Shown here piece after piece: positions 1 through 7,817 of a stretch of DNA of 12,811 bases. The position numbers and the translations under genes were made by a program. Source of the stretch: Planctomycetota bacterium (GTDB taxonomy: Bacteria; Planctomycetota; PLA2; JAEUHO01); the NCBI GenBank assembly GCA_029213105.1, contig JARGNS010000052.1, forward strand, positions 1 through 12,811, written 5' to 3'. Every line of letters begins with the position of its first letter. The stretch's first letter is position 1. The notes beneath the pieces were generated by a model. That model was not told the origin of the DNA, searched no databases, and worked only from the letters and a program-made list of their open reading frames with translations.

Positions 1-481
1 CGTACTCCCCGACGTCTACGAGCACATCCCGATCGACAGACGCATCCTCCTGCACCAGCGCCTTGGCGACTGCACGGCGCCAGATGGCCAGGTCCTCCTC
101 AGCTGCCCGACCATCTGGCACCAAGCTTCGTTGCGCGCCGCCGGATCGGGCCTCCAGGTAGTCGACGAGGACGTCAGCCTCAGTGACGTCGAGGCCTTGG
201 CTCGCGACATCGGCGGCTTCGTCAGCCTCTTCAGGATGGTGAGCATCTGGCGAGCCAACGACTACTTCCACGCCGTCGTCGATCGCCGGGAGGGTACGTT
301 CGACCTCCCCACCAACCACCGTGTACTTGTCCGCGCGCAAGCCCCCATGCCCTGGCCCAGGCGCGTCTGGCGACAGCTACTCGAGGCGTCCAAGTTCAAC
401 AGCCTGGTGCGTCGGGGACGTCGCAGACTCCATGAGAGGAAGCTGGCGCGTGCTGGCCTGCGCGTAGATCGCAATGGCTGA
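1..481 (+). CDS. Probable class I SAM-dependent methyltransferase, C-terminal part (5' end outside window)
   Basis: The frame is open from position 2 to the TGA at 479-481, giving 159 residues, and has no convincing start inside the window. A TTG at 131 is possible but lies inside the conserved part, so I read this as a gene cut by the window edge. Residues 4-11 read DVYEHIPI, followed by a helix with arginines and leucines, then PDGQVLLSCPT. That order (D-x-x-EHIP, helix, G-x-x-L-L-S-x-P) is typical of the post-II/III region of class I methyltransferases of the Methyltransf_11/23 type. The SAM-binding glycine motif would lie upstream and cannot be checked. The C-terminus (about 50 residues) is rich in Arg and unremarkable. 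The stop overlaps the start of the next gene by 8 bases, so both are likely in one operon. In this setting it may methylate a sugar or its precursor; that is inference. A different Rossmann enzyme is not excluded. Confidence 0.55.
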   Translation, partial: VLPDVYEHIPIDRRILLHQRLGDCTAPDGQVLLSCPTIWHQASLRAAGSGLQVVDEDVSLSDVEALARDIGGFVSLFRMVSIWRANDYFHAVVDRREGTFDLPTNHRVLVRAQAPMPWPRRVWRQLLEASKFNSLVRRGRRRLHERKLARAGLRVDRNG

Positions 482-1733
482 CAGGCAGAGGCTCCGAGTT
501 GCCGTTTTCGTGGAGCACTTTCCGAGTCTCTCGCAGACGTTCGTTCTCGGCCAAGTCCGTGGGCTGATCGACCTCGGCCACGATGTGACGGTGTACGCAT
601 CGTGGGGTGACCCCTCCGCCGTGCTGCACGCCCAGATGTCGCCCGACGAGATCGCCAAGTGCACCGTCTACCATGGCTCACGGTCGAGGGGGAGGGCGTC
701 GCTACTGGCCGCGCTGACAGCAAGACTGCCGCGCAACCCGCTCGCCGTGCTGGACGCCGTGAACATCTACCGGTACGGCACGAGCGCACTGGGGCGGATG
801 GACCTCAGCCACCGCCTGCATTGGATCAAGCACGGTCCGCGGACATTCGATGCGATCTACTGCCACTTCGGACCAAGCGGGAGACTGGCCGAGCGCCTGC
901 GCCGCGCGGGGCTCGTGCGGCGCCCCATCGCGACGGTGTTCCACGCCCACGACCTCACTCGATACGTCAGGCGCCATGGGCGTTCGGTGTATCGGGACCT
1001 GTTCCTGCGCGGCGACCTGTTCATCGCAATCACGGAGTATGCGCGGCAGAAGCTACTGGACTTGAACTGCTCGGACGAGCGCATCGCCATACTCCACGCA
1101 GGTGTCGACACGTCCGCGTTCACCTTCAGAGAGCGGCGCGGTGGACCGCTGTCCCCCATCCAGCTGTTGTGCGTGGGGCGCATGGTCGAGAAGAAGGGCT
1201 TCGACGACGCCCTGCATGCCGTGGCCCGTGTCCAGGCGCGCGGCCTCGCCGTGAAGGCTACCTTCGCCGGCGACGGCCCCCTCCTGGGCGAGTATCGACG
1301 AACTGCGCACGAGCTCGGACTCGAAGACGCCGCGCAGTTCCCGGGCCCGGTCTCACACACGGACGTGGTCCGCCTGATGGAGGATGCGGACGTCATGGTC
1401 GTACCCAGCGTCACGGCCGCCGATGGTGACGAGGAGGGCCTCCCCACCGTCATACTCGAAGCTCAAGCCTCGGGGCTTCCCGTCATCGCCACGCGTCACG
1501 CAGGCATTCCGGAAGCCGTCGCCGATGGCGAGAGTGGCCTGTTGATCGAGGAACATGATGTCGAGTCGTTGGCAGCAGGGATCGAGCGGCTAGCCGCAGA
1601 CCCAGAGCTGCGGTCTCAACTGACGCACTCGGCCAACGCGTTCGTCCGGACACACTTTGGGCAGAGCGATCACGTACGCCAACTCGGGATCATGCTGCAC
1701 GACCTGGCGGAGTCCTACGAGGACCACACCTAG
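474..1733 (+). CDS. GT4-family glycosyltransferase (WcaL/AmsK-like, GT-B fold)
   Basis: The 419-residue protein is a complete retaining GT-B glycosyltransferase that transfers a sugar from a nucleotide-sugar to a glycan acceptor in the cytoplasm. The N-terminus has EHFPSLSQTFVLGQ at residues 14-27. This is close to the PxxSETFI signature of exopolysaccharide transferases such as WcaL and AmsK. The hinge holds HAGVDTSAF (208-216). The C-terminal domain has GRMVEKKGF (235-243), FAGDGPL (264-270) and the EX7E motif, E321 and E329 in EGLPTVILE, with GIPEAV (344-349) after it. The ATG at 474 starts just before the end of the upstream frame (8-base overlap), which supports this start. It converges with the minus-strand operon, with only 6 bases between stop codons. 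Its third-codon G/C bias looks weaker than in the minus-strand genes. The sugar specificity cannot be read from the sequence. Confidence 0.93.
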   Translation: MADRQRLRVAVFVEHFPSLSQTFVLGQVRGLIDLGHDVTVYASWGDPSAVLHAQMSPDEIAKCTVYHGSRSRGRASLLAALTARLPRNPLAVLDAVNIYRYGTSALGRMDLSHRLHWIKHGPRTFDAIYCHFGPSGRLAERLRRAGLVRRPIATVFHAHDLTRYVRRHGRSVYRDLFLRGDLFIAITEYARQKLLDLNCSDERIAILHAGVDTSAFTFRERRGGPLSPIQLLCVGRMVEKKGFDDALHAVARVQARGLAVKATFAGDGPLLGEYRRTAHELGLEDAAQFPGPVSHTDVVRLMEDADVMVVPSVTAADGDEEGLPTVILEAQASGLPVIATRHAGIPEAVADGESGLLIEEHDVESLAAGIERLAADPELRSQLTHSANAFVRTHFGQSDHVRQLGIMLHDLAESYEDHT

Positions 1734-1739
1734 CCTGCC

Positions 1740-2672
1740 CTACATGAGGCCGATGGCCCGCAAGGCACGACAGCCGACGACGCGCATTGCGCCGCGATGA
1801 AGCCTGTGCCTCGTTCGCGCCAGGGCCCCAAGTCGTGCGAGCCCCTCCTCGAACATCACGCCCGAGGCATCCCACAAGCCAGCTTCCGCCAGCCGCCGAG
1901 AGATGGTGGCCAGCCGTGTGCCCATCGAAGCGCGGAAGGCGTCGTCCAGCACGCCGCGATCCAGGGCGACAGCCTCCATCCGCTGCGCCGTGTGAAGCAT
2001 CGACGCCCACGACCGCTCGACCTCCGTGTTCATGATGCTGCCCGGCGTATCGCGCACGAGTCCGCCGCGGGAGGGAAGCCACAAGCCGCGGAGGCCCGAG
2101 AGCAAGACGCGCAGGCAGAACTCCGTGTCCTGCCAGATGCGCAGGTCCTCATCCCAAGGCCCGATGCGATTGAGCGCCTCGCGGCGGTAGACGGCGGAGA
2201 GCGTATGCAGGCGGTTCTCCCGGATGTGGGCCGCCGGATCACTCGACCGCTCGGAGAGGTTCGACCACTCGACGAGGTGGTCGGGGGTCCCTTCGAACCG
2301 CGCGTAGTCGTGGGAAACGAACATCACGGAAGGGTCCTGCATCGCGGCGAGCGCTGCGGCGAGCTTGCCCTCCAGGAGGAGGTCGTCGCTGTCGAGGAAC
2401 TGCACGAATCTCCCGGAGGACAGGGCAGCCCCACGGTTGCGCGCTGCCGGCGCACCGGCGTTCACCTGCACCTCGTACCGAACCATCAGGCCGGCGTCTG
2501 CACGTTCATGGGCGAAGGCCTCGACGACGGCACTCGTGTCGTCCTCCGAGCCGTCGTCCACGACGAGGACCTCGATCGGACGATGCGTCTGCGCAGCGAC
2601 GGACGCGAGCGTCTCGCCGAGCACGGGCGCGCGGTTGTAGGTCGGGATCACGACGGATACGAGGCCCGGCAT
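1740..2672 (-). CDS. GT2-family glycosyltransferase (GT-A fold)
   Basis: This is a 310-residue inverting glycosyltransferase of family 2, the last gene of the minus-strand operon. It opens with MPGLVSVVIPTYNRAP, the usual N-terminus of the family. VVDDGS (37-42) binds the nucleotide. FLDSDD (92-97) is the DxD metal site. NAGAPAARNRG (71-81) is the conserved NxGxxxARNxG segment. WQDTEF (180-185) supplies the likely catalytic base D182. The frame stays open upstream to 2945, but those residues are Arg/Ser-rich, overlap the sulfotransferase gene and lack homology features, so I place the start at the ATG at 2672. A GGGGGAGG stretch lies only about two bases upstream of that ATG, which is close for a ribosome site. 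It begins 28 bases after the sulfotransferase stop. The C-terminal 100 residues are helical and not diagnostic. Substrate unknown. Confidence 0.92.
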   Translation of the reverse strand: MPGLVSVVIPTYNRAPVLGETLASVAAQTHRPIEVLVVDDGSEDDTSAVVEAFAHERADAGLMVRYEVQVNAGAPAARNRGAALSSGRFVQFLDSDDLLLEGKLAAALAAMQDPSVMFVSHDYARFEGTPDHLVEWSNLSERSSDPAAHIRENRLHTLSAVYRREALNRIGPWDEDLRIWQDTEFCLRVLLSGLRGLWLPSRGGLVRDTPGSIMNTEVERSWASMLHTAQRMEAVALDRGVLDDAFRASMGTRLATISRRLAEAGLWDASGVMFEEGLARLGALARTRHRLHRGAMRVVGCRALRAIGLM

Positions 2673-2700
2673 GCCCTCCCCCGCGACCCAGTCTGCCGCG

Positions 2701-3516
2701 CTACTCACGAGCACCCAGGGCCTTGGCACACCAGAGGACGGGCTTGTACACGCCGTTGCGATGCAGCTCGTACAGGAACCGTCGGACCCCGCCGCCCGCC
2801 TTCGCAGGCGCCCCGAAGGCCCGCTCGACGCGGTCCTCGAGGTTCGCAGCCCCCATCCGCTCGACCGCCGGCCCCCAGAAGCGCGTTCGCGCGAAGTCGT
2901 AGAGCGCCTGGTCGAGGGCCGTGGCGGCCTCCACGAGGTCGGCATGGGCCTCCAACTCGGCGGCGATGCGGTCCTTCGTCTCCCTGGACCGCGTGACGTT
3001 GACGGGGCGTTCGCTGGTCAACGTCAAGCGGTCCTCGAACATGATCTGATTGAGCAACACGAGCGACGCGCGGAAGTCCTCCTGGAACCCCACGACCTCG
3101 AAGCGCTCATCGAGCAGCTGCCGGGCGGCCTCCAGATCGGGTTCCCCGGCGATCCAACGCACCTGGTAGTTTGCGACATCGGACCGAAGCCACGCCTCGA
3201 AGCTGTCGCCCGCACGGCCGTTCTCCAGGTCGTAGACGTAGTGGCTGATCAACCGCGCACGGGGATCGCGCAGGATCGTGAACCATCGGAACGAGCGGCC
3301 ACGCTCCCCGTAGTCGACGAACGGGCGCATGCCATGACCACCGATGACCTCCGCACGCGGGTATGCCAAGAGCTCGTGCTTGAGGTCTCGCGCGGTCGTC
3401 ATCGCGCGCGCCTTGCCCCAGGTCGTCGACGAGACGAATCGGGTCCCGAAGTTCGATTTCAGGACGTGTTTGACGGCCATGCCGGCCGTCTTGGGGATGT
3501 GGCAGAAGACGATCAC
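2701..3516 (-). CDS. PAPS-dependent sulfotransferase family protein
   Basis: This 271-residue protein is predicted to move sulfate from PAPS to an acceptor, most likely a sugar hydroxyl on the polysaccharide made by this locus. The start MIVFCHIPKTAG contains the 5'-phosphosulfate-binding loop (HIPKTAG, residues 6-12). LRDPRARLISHY (82-93) is the 3'-phosphate-binding segment with conserved Arg and Ser. VVGFQEDF (141-148) matches the conserved stretch later in the Sulfotransfer_2/3 type fold. The frame is open to 3771, but everything upstream of 3568 overlaps the neighbouring GT4 gene. The GTG at 3516 is the only plausible start after that gene's stop, and it places the P-loop at the extreme N-terminus as in relatives. 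A GAGG lies about eight bases ahead of it. The gap to the upstream stop is 49 bases. Whether the acceptor is glycan, lipid or protein is inferred from context only. Confidence 0.88.
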   Translation of the reverse strand: MIVFCHIPKTAGMAVKHVLKSNFGTRFVSSTTWGKARAMTTARDLKHELLAYPRAEVIGGHGMRPFVDYGERGRSFRWFTILRDPRARLISHYVYDLENGRAGDSFEAWLRSDVANYQVRWIAGEPDLEAARQLLDERFEVVGFQEDFRASLVLLNQIMFEDRLTLTSERPVNVTRSRETKDRIAAELEAHADLVEAATALDQALYDFARTRFWGPAVERMGAANLEDRVERAFGAPAKAGGGVRRFLYELHRNGVYKPVLWCAKALGARE

Positions 3517-3565
3517 CGGGGAACCTCGATTGCTCTCCGAAGCCGGGGCAGTGTAGACGACAGCC

Positions 3566-4744
3566 TCACCGACGCGCGAGGAAGCGCGCCACGGCCGCGC
3601 GGATCTGCATGGCGAAGTGGGCGTTGTCGAAGCGGTCACGTGTCCGTTCGAGTCCGGCTCGGGTGGTGGCCTGCTCCGCTTTGGACCCCAGCACGCGGAC
3701 GATCTTGTCCACGGCCGCGGGGACATCGTCGTACCGCAACGCCGCATCCCCAACGATCTCGGCCTGCCCACCGGACGACGGCACGAATACGATCATGCCT
3801 GCGCGCACCATCTCCGCCACGGCGATGCCGAAGGGCTCGCCCGCGCGCGCGTGGAGGCCGTAGCGGTTGCCCACCAGCAACTCGCTCTTGGCCTCCCCCA
3901 CCACGGGGCCCAGGAAGCGGACCCAGGGCGCCTCCCGTCCGAGCCGCTCGCGAAGGGAACGACCGTAGGCGTCCTCGTTCCAGGCCCCGGCCACGTCGAA
4001 CTCGACGCGATGCCCACGCGCACGCACGCCCGACAGGATCTCGACCATGGTCTCGATGCGCTTCTCGGGCGATACGCGGCCGATGGTCACGAACCTCTTT
4101 GCGCGCTCCGACCACGGACCTGCGACCGCGGCGAACGGCACCGGCGGATAGAGGACTTCGGCGTCGAGTCCGCAGTGCTTCTTCAGCAGGGCGCCGGACC
4201 ACTGCGAGTTGGCCAGCACGAGATCCTCCCCCGCGAAGAGGTCGCGCCCCGTCGGCGGTGCGACACGACGCACGAGCGCGTCGTAGGCAGCGCGCAGCCA
4301 GCCCTCGCGGTGGGCCCAGGCGCGCACGCCCTCCGTCGGCGCCGTATCGAGTTGGCGACGCAGCGCAGGGTCCCAGCTGAAGTCGGCGATCAGGTGCACG
4401 GCCGGGATGCCGACGTCGATCAGGTTGTAGGCGCCGATCATGACGTCGAAGCTCGCGGCGATGCGGCGGAGGTGACGGAGGTGGTGCGCACCGCGCCATG
4501 CCGCCGCAGACTCGCGCCCGCGGAGGTACCAGGGCAGCCGCGCGGTCGCGACCTCGATGCCCGCCTCGGCGACCTGGGTAGCCGACCACCGGTCCAGCGC
4601 CGCGAGATCCGGCTTGCCGGTCGTCACGAGCGTGACGTCGTGGTCGCCGGCCAGCGCCTGCAATACGTGCATGGCCGTGATCTCACTGCCGCCCTGCCCC
4701 ATGCGCGGATGGCAGACGGCCACGCGGGCACGCTCGACGGGCAT
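3566..4744 (-). CDS. GT4-family glycosyltransferase (ALG11-like C-terminal motifs)
   Basis: This 392-residue GT-B glycosyltransferase has a glycine-rich N-terminal loop with GQGGSE (16-21), and LYPPVPF (198-204) at the domain junction. IGRVSPEKRIE (221-231) follows, and the EX7E motif is E303 and E311 in EPFGIAVAE. SSGGQAEIV (323-331) closes the nucleotide-sugar site. The YPPV and EPFG patterns resemble the ALG11-like branch, often mannosyltransferases, but that does not prove the donor. The ATG at 4744 overlaps the TGA of the upstream GT2 by one base (TGATG), a typical coupled junction, which decides the start. The longer open frame to 4957 is Arg/Pro-rich and overlaps the GT2 coding region. 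The protein probably acts in the cytoplasm or at the inner face of the membrane. Confidence 0.92.
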   Translation of the reverse strand: MPVERARVAVCHPRMGQGGSEITAMHVLQALAGDHDVTLVTTGKPDLAALDRWSATQVAEAGIEVATARLPWYLRGRESAAAWRGAHHLRHLRRIAASFDVMIGAYNLIDVGIPAVHLIADFSWDPALRRQLDTAPTEGVRAWAHREGWLRAAYDALVRRVAPPTGRDLFAGEDLVLANSQWSGALLKKHCGLDAEVLYPPVPFAAVAGPWSERAKRFVTIGRVSPEKRIETMVEILSGVRARGHRVEFDVAGAWNEDAYGRSLRERLGREAPWVRFLGPVVGEAKSELLVGNRYGLHARAGEPFGIAVAEMVRAGMIVFVPSSGGQAEIVGDAALRYDDVPAAVDKIVRVLGSKAEQATTRAGLERTRDRFDNAHFAMQIRAAVARFLARR

Positions 4745-5664
4745 CAGGCGACCGGTCCCGCGCCGGCAAAGCGGAACAGCCCGGTCACGTTGCCCCACGC
4801 GCGCGACAGTCCGCCCGAGCTGGGTTTCACGACGCCCAGGCCCAGGCTCAGGAGAAACCGCACACCGAGGCCGAGGAAGCAGCGGACAACGCTCAGCCCA
4901 TGCTTGCGCACGAAGTAGAGCCGGTTGCGTACCTCGATCTGGCCGAAACGTCGCCACACCATGCGCCCACGCTTCGAGGGGAAGTGATGCACGTGCGCGG
5001 CGGCCACGAGCACGAGCCGATGCTCGCGACTCACGCTGTAGGAGAAATCGAGGTCCTCGAGGTAGCTGTAGCCGTCGAAGAACTCATCGAAGCGGATGTG
5101 GTCGAGTACCTCACGTCGCCAGACCACGGCGCCCGTGGTGAGCCATTCGACGTCGAGGTCGTGCTCCACCACGCCGGGCAGGGCCTGCCACCCCGAGGGT
5201 GCAACCGCGCCAGGCGTTCGGCTGTAGAGCCCCAGCCACTCGGCGAGACGGCTGCGCTTCACCAGGGCGGGGCGCGTATCGATTTCGTTGACGAGGTTGA
5301 AGCCGGCTCCCGCGACGTCGGGCGAGGCCTCGGACCAGAACCGCAGCATCGCGCCCAGAGCGCCGTCGAGCAGCACCTGGTCGTCATCGAAGAAGCAGAT
5401 CAGGTCCAGCGTGGGCGAGACGCGAGAGGCCCCCTCGTTGCGTTGGGCCGCCGCCGACGGCTTGCCCTCGAAACGGACGAACTCGATCGGGAGCGACGGG
5501 AACTCACCGGGTAGGGAGGCGCTCGGCTCCGCACTGGAGTCCACCACGATGACCTGGGCCGGCCTCGCATCCTGCGCCTCGAGGCTCCGCAGCATGGTGC
5601 GGATCTCGTCGGGGCGGTCCTTCGTCGGCAGCACGAAGGCAATCGTCGGTGCGTCGCCGCTCAC
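4744..5664 (-). CDS. GT2-family glycosyltransferase
   Basis: This 306-residue family 2 glycosyltransferase starts at a GTG that overlaps the stop of the GT26 gene in a GTGA junction. That gives the compact N-terminus IAFVLPTKDRPDE. The frame open to 5802 only adds shadow sequence from the GT26 gene. VIVVDSS (38-44) replaces the usual VDDGS. ICFFDDDQ (89-96) holds the DxD-type metal site. YLEDLDFS (201-208) contains the ED pair expected to hold the catalytic base. WLTTGAVVWRREV (174-186) matches the conserved acceptor-site segment that precedes it. The C-terminal part has a short hydrophobic stretch (about 263-279), which may bind the membrane peripherally. The following GT4 starts within its stop codon. 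Sugar and linkage are not predictable. Confidence 0.9.
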   Translation of the reverse strand: MSGDAPTIAFVLPTKDRPDEIRTMLRSLEAQDARPAQVIVVDSSAEPSASLPGEFPSLPIEFVRFEGKPSAAAQRNEGASRVSPTLDLICFFDDDQVLLDGALGAMLRFWSEASPDVAGAGFNLVNEIDTRPALVKRSRLAEWLGLYSRTPGAVAPSGWQALPGVVEHDLDVEWLTTGAVVWRREVLDHIRFDEFFDGYSYLEDLDFSYSVSREHRLVLVAAAHVHHFPSKRGRMVWRRFGQIEVRNRLYFVRKHGLSVVRCFLGLGVRFLLSLGLGVVKPSSGGLSRAWGNVTGLFRFAGAGPVA

Positions 5665-6443
5665 TTCGGCCTCCGCAGGCGCGCCTGCTCCTGGAACACG
5701 GCGTAGAGGAACTGCGGCCCCTCGACGAGGCTGCGCTGCCAGCACTTGCGTGGCTCCTGCGCCAGGCGGTAGAGCCACTCGAGTCCGGCGCGACCCATCC
5801 ACGCCGGTGCTCGCTCCACGGTGCCCGCCACGAAGGCGAAGGCCGCCCCCACCCCGACGGCAACGGGCACACGGAGGGCCTCGCGGTGCGCGTGGATCCA
5901 GCGATCCTGCTTGGGCAGCCCCAGGGCAACCCAGAGGAAGTCGGCCCCCGAGTCGTGGGTGCGTGTCACGTGCTGCGCCAGTTCCTCGGGCGTGTGTTGC
6001 CGAAACGGCGGCGAGTACGCCCCGACCACTTCATTGCCCGGCCAGCGGCGCTCGACGGTCGCACGCAACGCCGCCAGCGTGTCGTCGGTGTCGCCGTAGA
6101 AGTAGTGTCGGAAGCCGCGCTCCCGTCCTTCCTCGAAGACGGCTGCCATCAACTCGGCACCGGGAAGGCGCGTAGCCTGCTCGTGGCCTCGCACGCGGGC
6201 GATCCACACGGGGGCGATGCCGTCGGGCACCCACAGGTCCGCTGCGTTGAGGATGCCCCGGAGTTCGGGGTCCCGGCTGGCCTCCCAGAGGCCGTGGAAG
6301 CCCGTGACCACGACCTGATGGCAGACCCCGCCCGGCGCGGCGACCCAACCGCGGATCTGCGCCAGGGCCGCCTCGTGCGAGGGAAGGTCCACGCGGGACC
6401 CGAGGATGCTCACCTGCGGATGGCCTCGGTCGGCGGCGCTCAT
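5661..6443 (-). CDS. WecG/TagA/CpsF-family (GT26) glycosyltransferase
   Basis: This 260-residue protein is close to the usual size for GT26 enzymes. They add the second sugar to an undecaprenyl-diphosphate-linked first sugar; the classic activity is N-acetylmannosamine transfer to GlcNAc-PP-lipid. VPDGIAPVW (72-80) carries the conserved catalytic-type Asp (D74). WVALGLPKQDRW (171-182) is the GxPKQE/D signature. GVGAAFAFVAGTVERAPAW (197-215) and GLEWLYRLAQEPRK (220-233) are the conserved C-terminal blocks, and the latter is the membrane-association region. The Asn common after Thr in the first strand is not present: the sequence is VTGFHG (46-51). The ATG at 6443 overlaps the stop of the ligase gene (ATGA), which fixes the start. 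The same frame is open upstream to 7817 because of a frameshift in the ligase gene, so an automatic caller may merge the two into one 718-residue protein. Confidence 0.93.
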   Translation of the reverse strand: MSAADRGHPQVSILGSRVDLPSHEAALAQIRGWVAAPGGVCHQVVVTGFHGLWEASRDPELRGILNAADLWVPDGIAPVWIARVRGHEQATRLPGAELMAAVFEEGRERGFRHYFYGDTDDTLAALRATVERRWPGNEVVGAYSPPFRQHTPEELAQHVTRTHDSGADFLWVALGLPKQDRWIHAHREALRVPVAVGVGAAFAFVAGTVERAPAWMGRAGLEWLYRLAQEPRKCWQRSLVEGPQFLYAVFQEQARLRRPK

Positions 6444-7817
6444 GACGAAGCCTCCGGCGGGGACCCGGCGCCCTCGCGCTCCAGACGCACCTCCTCGAGC
6501 GCGGAGAGCCAGGCGATGGCCGGCAGCATGAGCATGGTGTCGATGCCGAACATGGAACCGGAGACCTCGGGGATGCCGCGCAGGGTGAAGAAGGCCAGCA
6601 GGGAGCCCGCCTGGATGAAGGCCACCTCCTGGCCGAGCAGCCTCACCGTCCCCGCCCGGGCGCCGCGCCAGAGACAGCGCCATGCCCGCGCGAGCCCCAG
6701 TACGAACAGAAGCAGCCCGCCCAATCCCGCCGTGAGCCACGCGTAGAGGTAGGTGTTGTGCACGTGGAAGCCGAAGAAGAAGCGATCCGCCTGCGGCCCA
6801 AAGCCCCAAAGTGGCGACTCCTGGATCTTGTCGAATGCGATGCCCCAATCGCGGGTGCGCCCACTCGTGATCTCCCGGCGCTGGCTGTACTCCTCCCGGT
6901 TCAGAAACGCCCGGGCCCCCTCCGTCTCGACGCCGAGCTCGCTGCCGAAGATCGTGACCGCAAGGATCCCCAGGAACATCGCGATGCCGAGGTACCGGCT
7001 CGCACGTCCCATGAAGAGCATGGCGAAGGCGATGCCCGCGGCAAGCGAGAGGGTGGCGCCGCGCGACTGCATGAGCACGACCACCGCGGCGCAGCCCACC
7101 GCGACCGCGCCCCAGAGAACGCGCTCCGGTCCGCGCCGCTTCCAGGCGAGCACGAAGGCGAAGAGTGCCGGGATCGCCGCCGAGCGCGCAAGCCCACTGG
7201 CGCGCACCATGGTCACGCCGCCGAAGGACCGCACGCGGTTGGATACGCCATAGCCGGACAGGCCGGAACCCGTGGTGGCGAACAGGTTGCCCCGCGTGAT
7301 GTAGAGCAGGACCAGGAACAAGCCGCACGCCATCGCCCAGGTCCAGTAGTTGAGATGGCGCGCGCGCTGGAGACGCTCGAGAGGCGTGGGGGCGTCCACG
7401 AACGTCCACGACACCACCACACACCCGAGGTACGCCGCAGCCCACCAGAGCGCGAACGGCACGTTCGGCGACGTCAGCGCGCCACCGACGCCCAGCAGTG
7501 CGTAGCCGAACCACGGGCGTACCGCCCCCCCCCCTGGGCGCGGGCCGTGCACCGACCGCGGTCCGCGCGAGCAGGATCAGCACGCCGAAGCCCAGCGCCA
7601 CGAGGGGGCCCAGGGCGCGGGCATGGTGTATGTGGCCGAGGAGCCCCCGCGGTGTCTGGGTCAGCACCCAGGGGCTGGCGCTGATCGCCAGGAAGAGCAG
7701 TGCCCAGAGCAGCCCGGGCCCGCTGACGCTGGAGCCCAGCCAGCCCGGCGCCCGCGCCGCACCGGAATCGGGCGGCACGAGGTCGGCTTGCGGCCGGGAA
7801 CGTGAGGAGGTCAGCAT
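6440..7817 (-). CDS. O-antigen ligase/polymerase family membrane protein (WaaL/Wzy_C type), frame interrupted at a G10 run
   Basis: This is a polytopic membrane protein that would ligate or polymerise lipid-linked glycan at the periplasmic face. The main part is in the frame 7552-6440: SRGATLSL, SGRTRDWGIAFDKIQESPLWGFGP and HNTYLYAWLTAGLGG are the conserved Wzy_C elements, set among strongly hydrophobic segments. The N-terminal part is in another frame from the ATG at 7817, with hydrophobic helices around residues 33-52 and 69-86. The two join at ten G on the coding strand (7534-7525). With nine G they form one 458-residue protein, normal for the family, with the motifs above at about 251, 317 and 353. 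The ATG overlaps the upstream GT4 stop by 7 bases, and the end overlaps the GT26 start (ATGA), which supports one gene. Ligase and polymerase cannot be told apart from motifs alone. As written it is a frameshifted gene, through error or phase variation. Confidence 0.85.
7525..7534. repeat. Ten-base C/G homopolymer at the frame break in the ligase gene
   Basis: The + strand has ten consecutive C, which is G10 in the coding sense of the ligase/polymerase gene. It falls between the second predicted N-terminal helix and the next hydrophobic region, in a short Gly/Pro/Arg loop. The upstream frame (from 7817) and the downstream Wzy_C frame join without loss if the run is nine or twelve bases long. 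It is the longest homopolymer I see in the window. Such runs are typical sites both of sequencing length errors and of slipped-strand replication. Confidence 0.95.

Noticed and set aside
1734..1739. Bidirectional terminator between the convergent units
   Set aside because: Only six bases separate the stop codons and no stem-loop with a T-run is apparent in or around the gap.
2673..2945. N-terminal extension of the terminal GT2 gene to 2945
   Set aside because: The extra residues overlap the sulfotransferase gene, are Arg/Ser-rich, and precede a canonical GT2 N-terminus that begins at the ATG at 2672.
2671..4380. Long plus-strand open frame (569 residues) opposite the sulfotransferase and GT4 genes
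   Set aside because: It is antisense to well-supported genes, Arg/Pro-rich in its second half and without recognisable motifs. It follows from strong G/C bias at third codon positions.
5649..6746. Plus-strand open frame of 365 residues opposite the GT26 and ligase genes
   Set aside because: It overlaps two recognised genes on the other strand and shows no family motif or plausible ribosome site.
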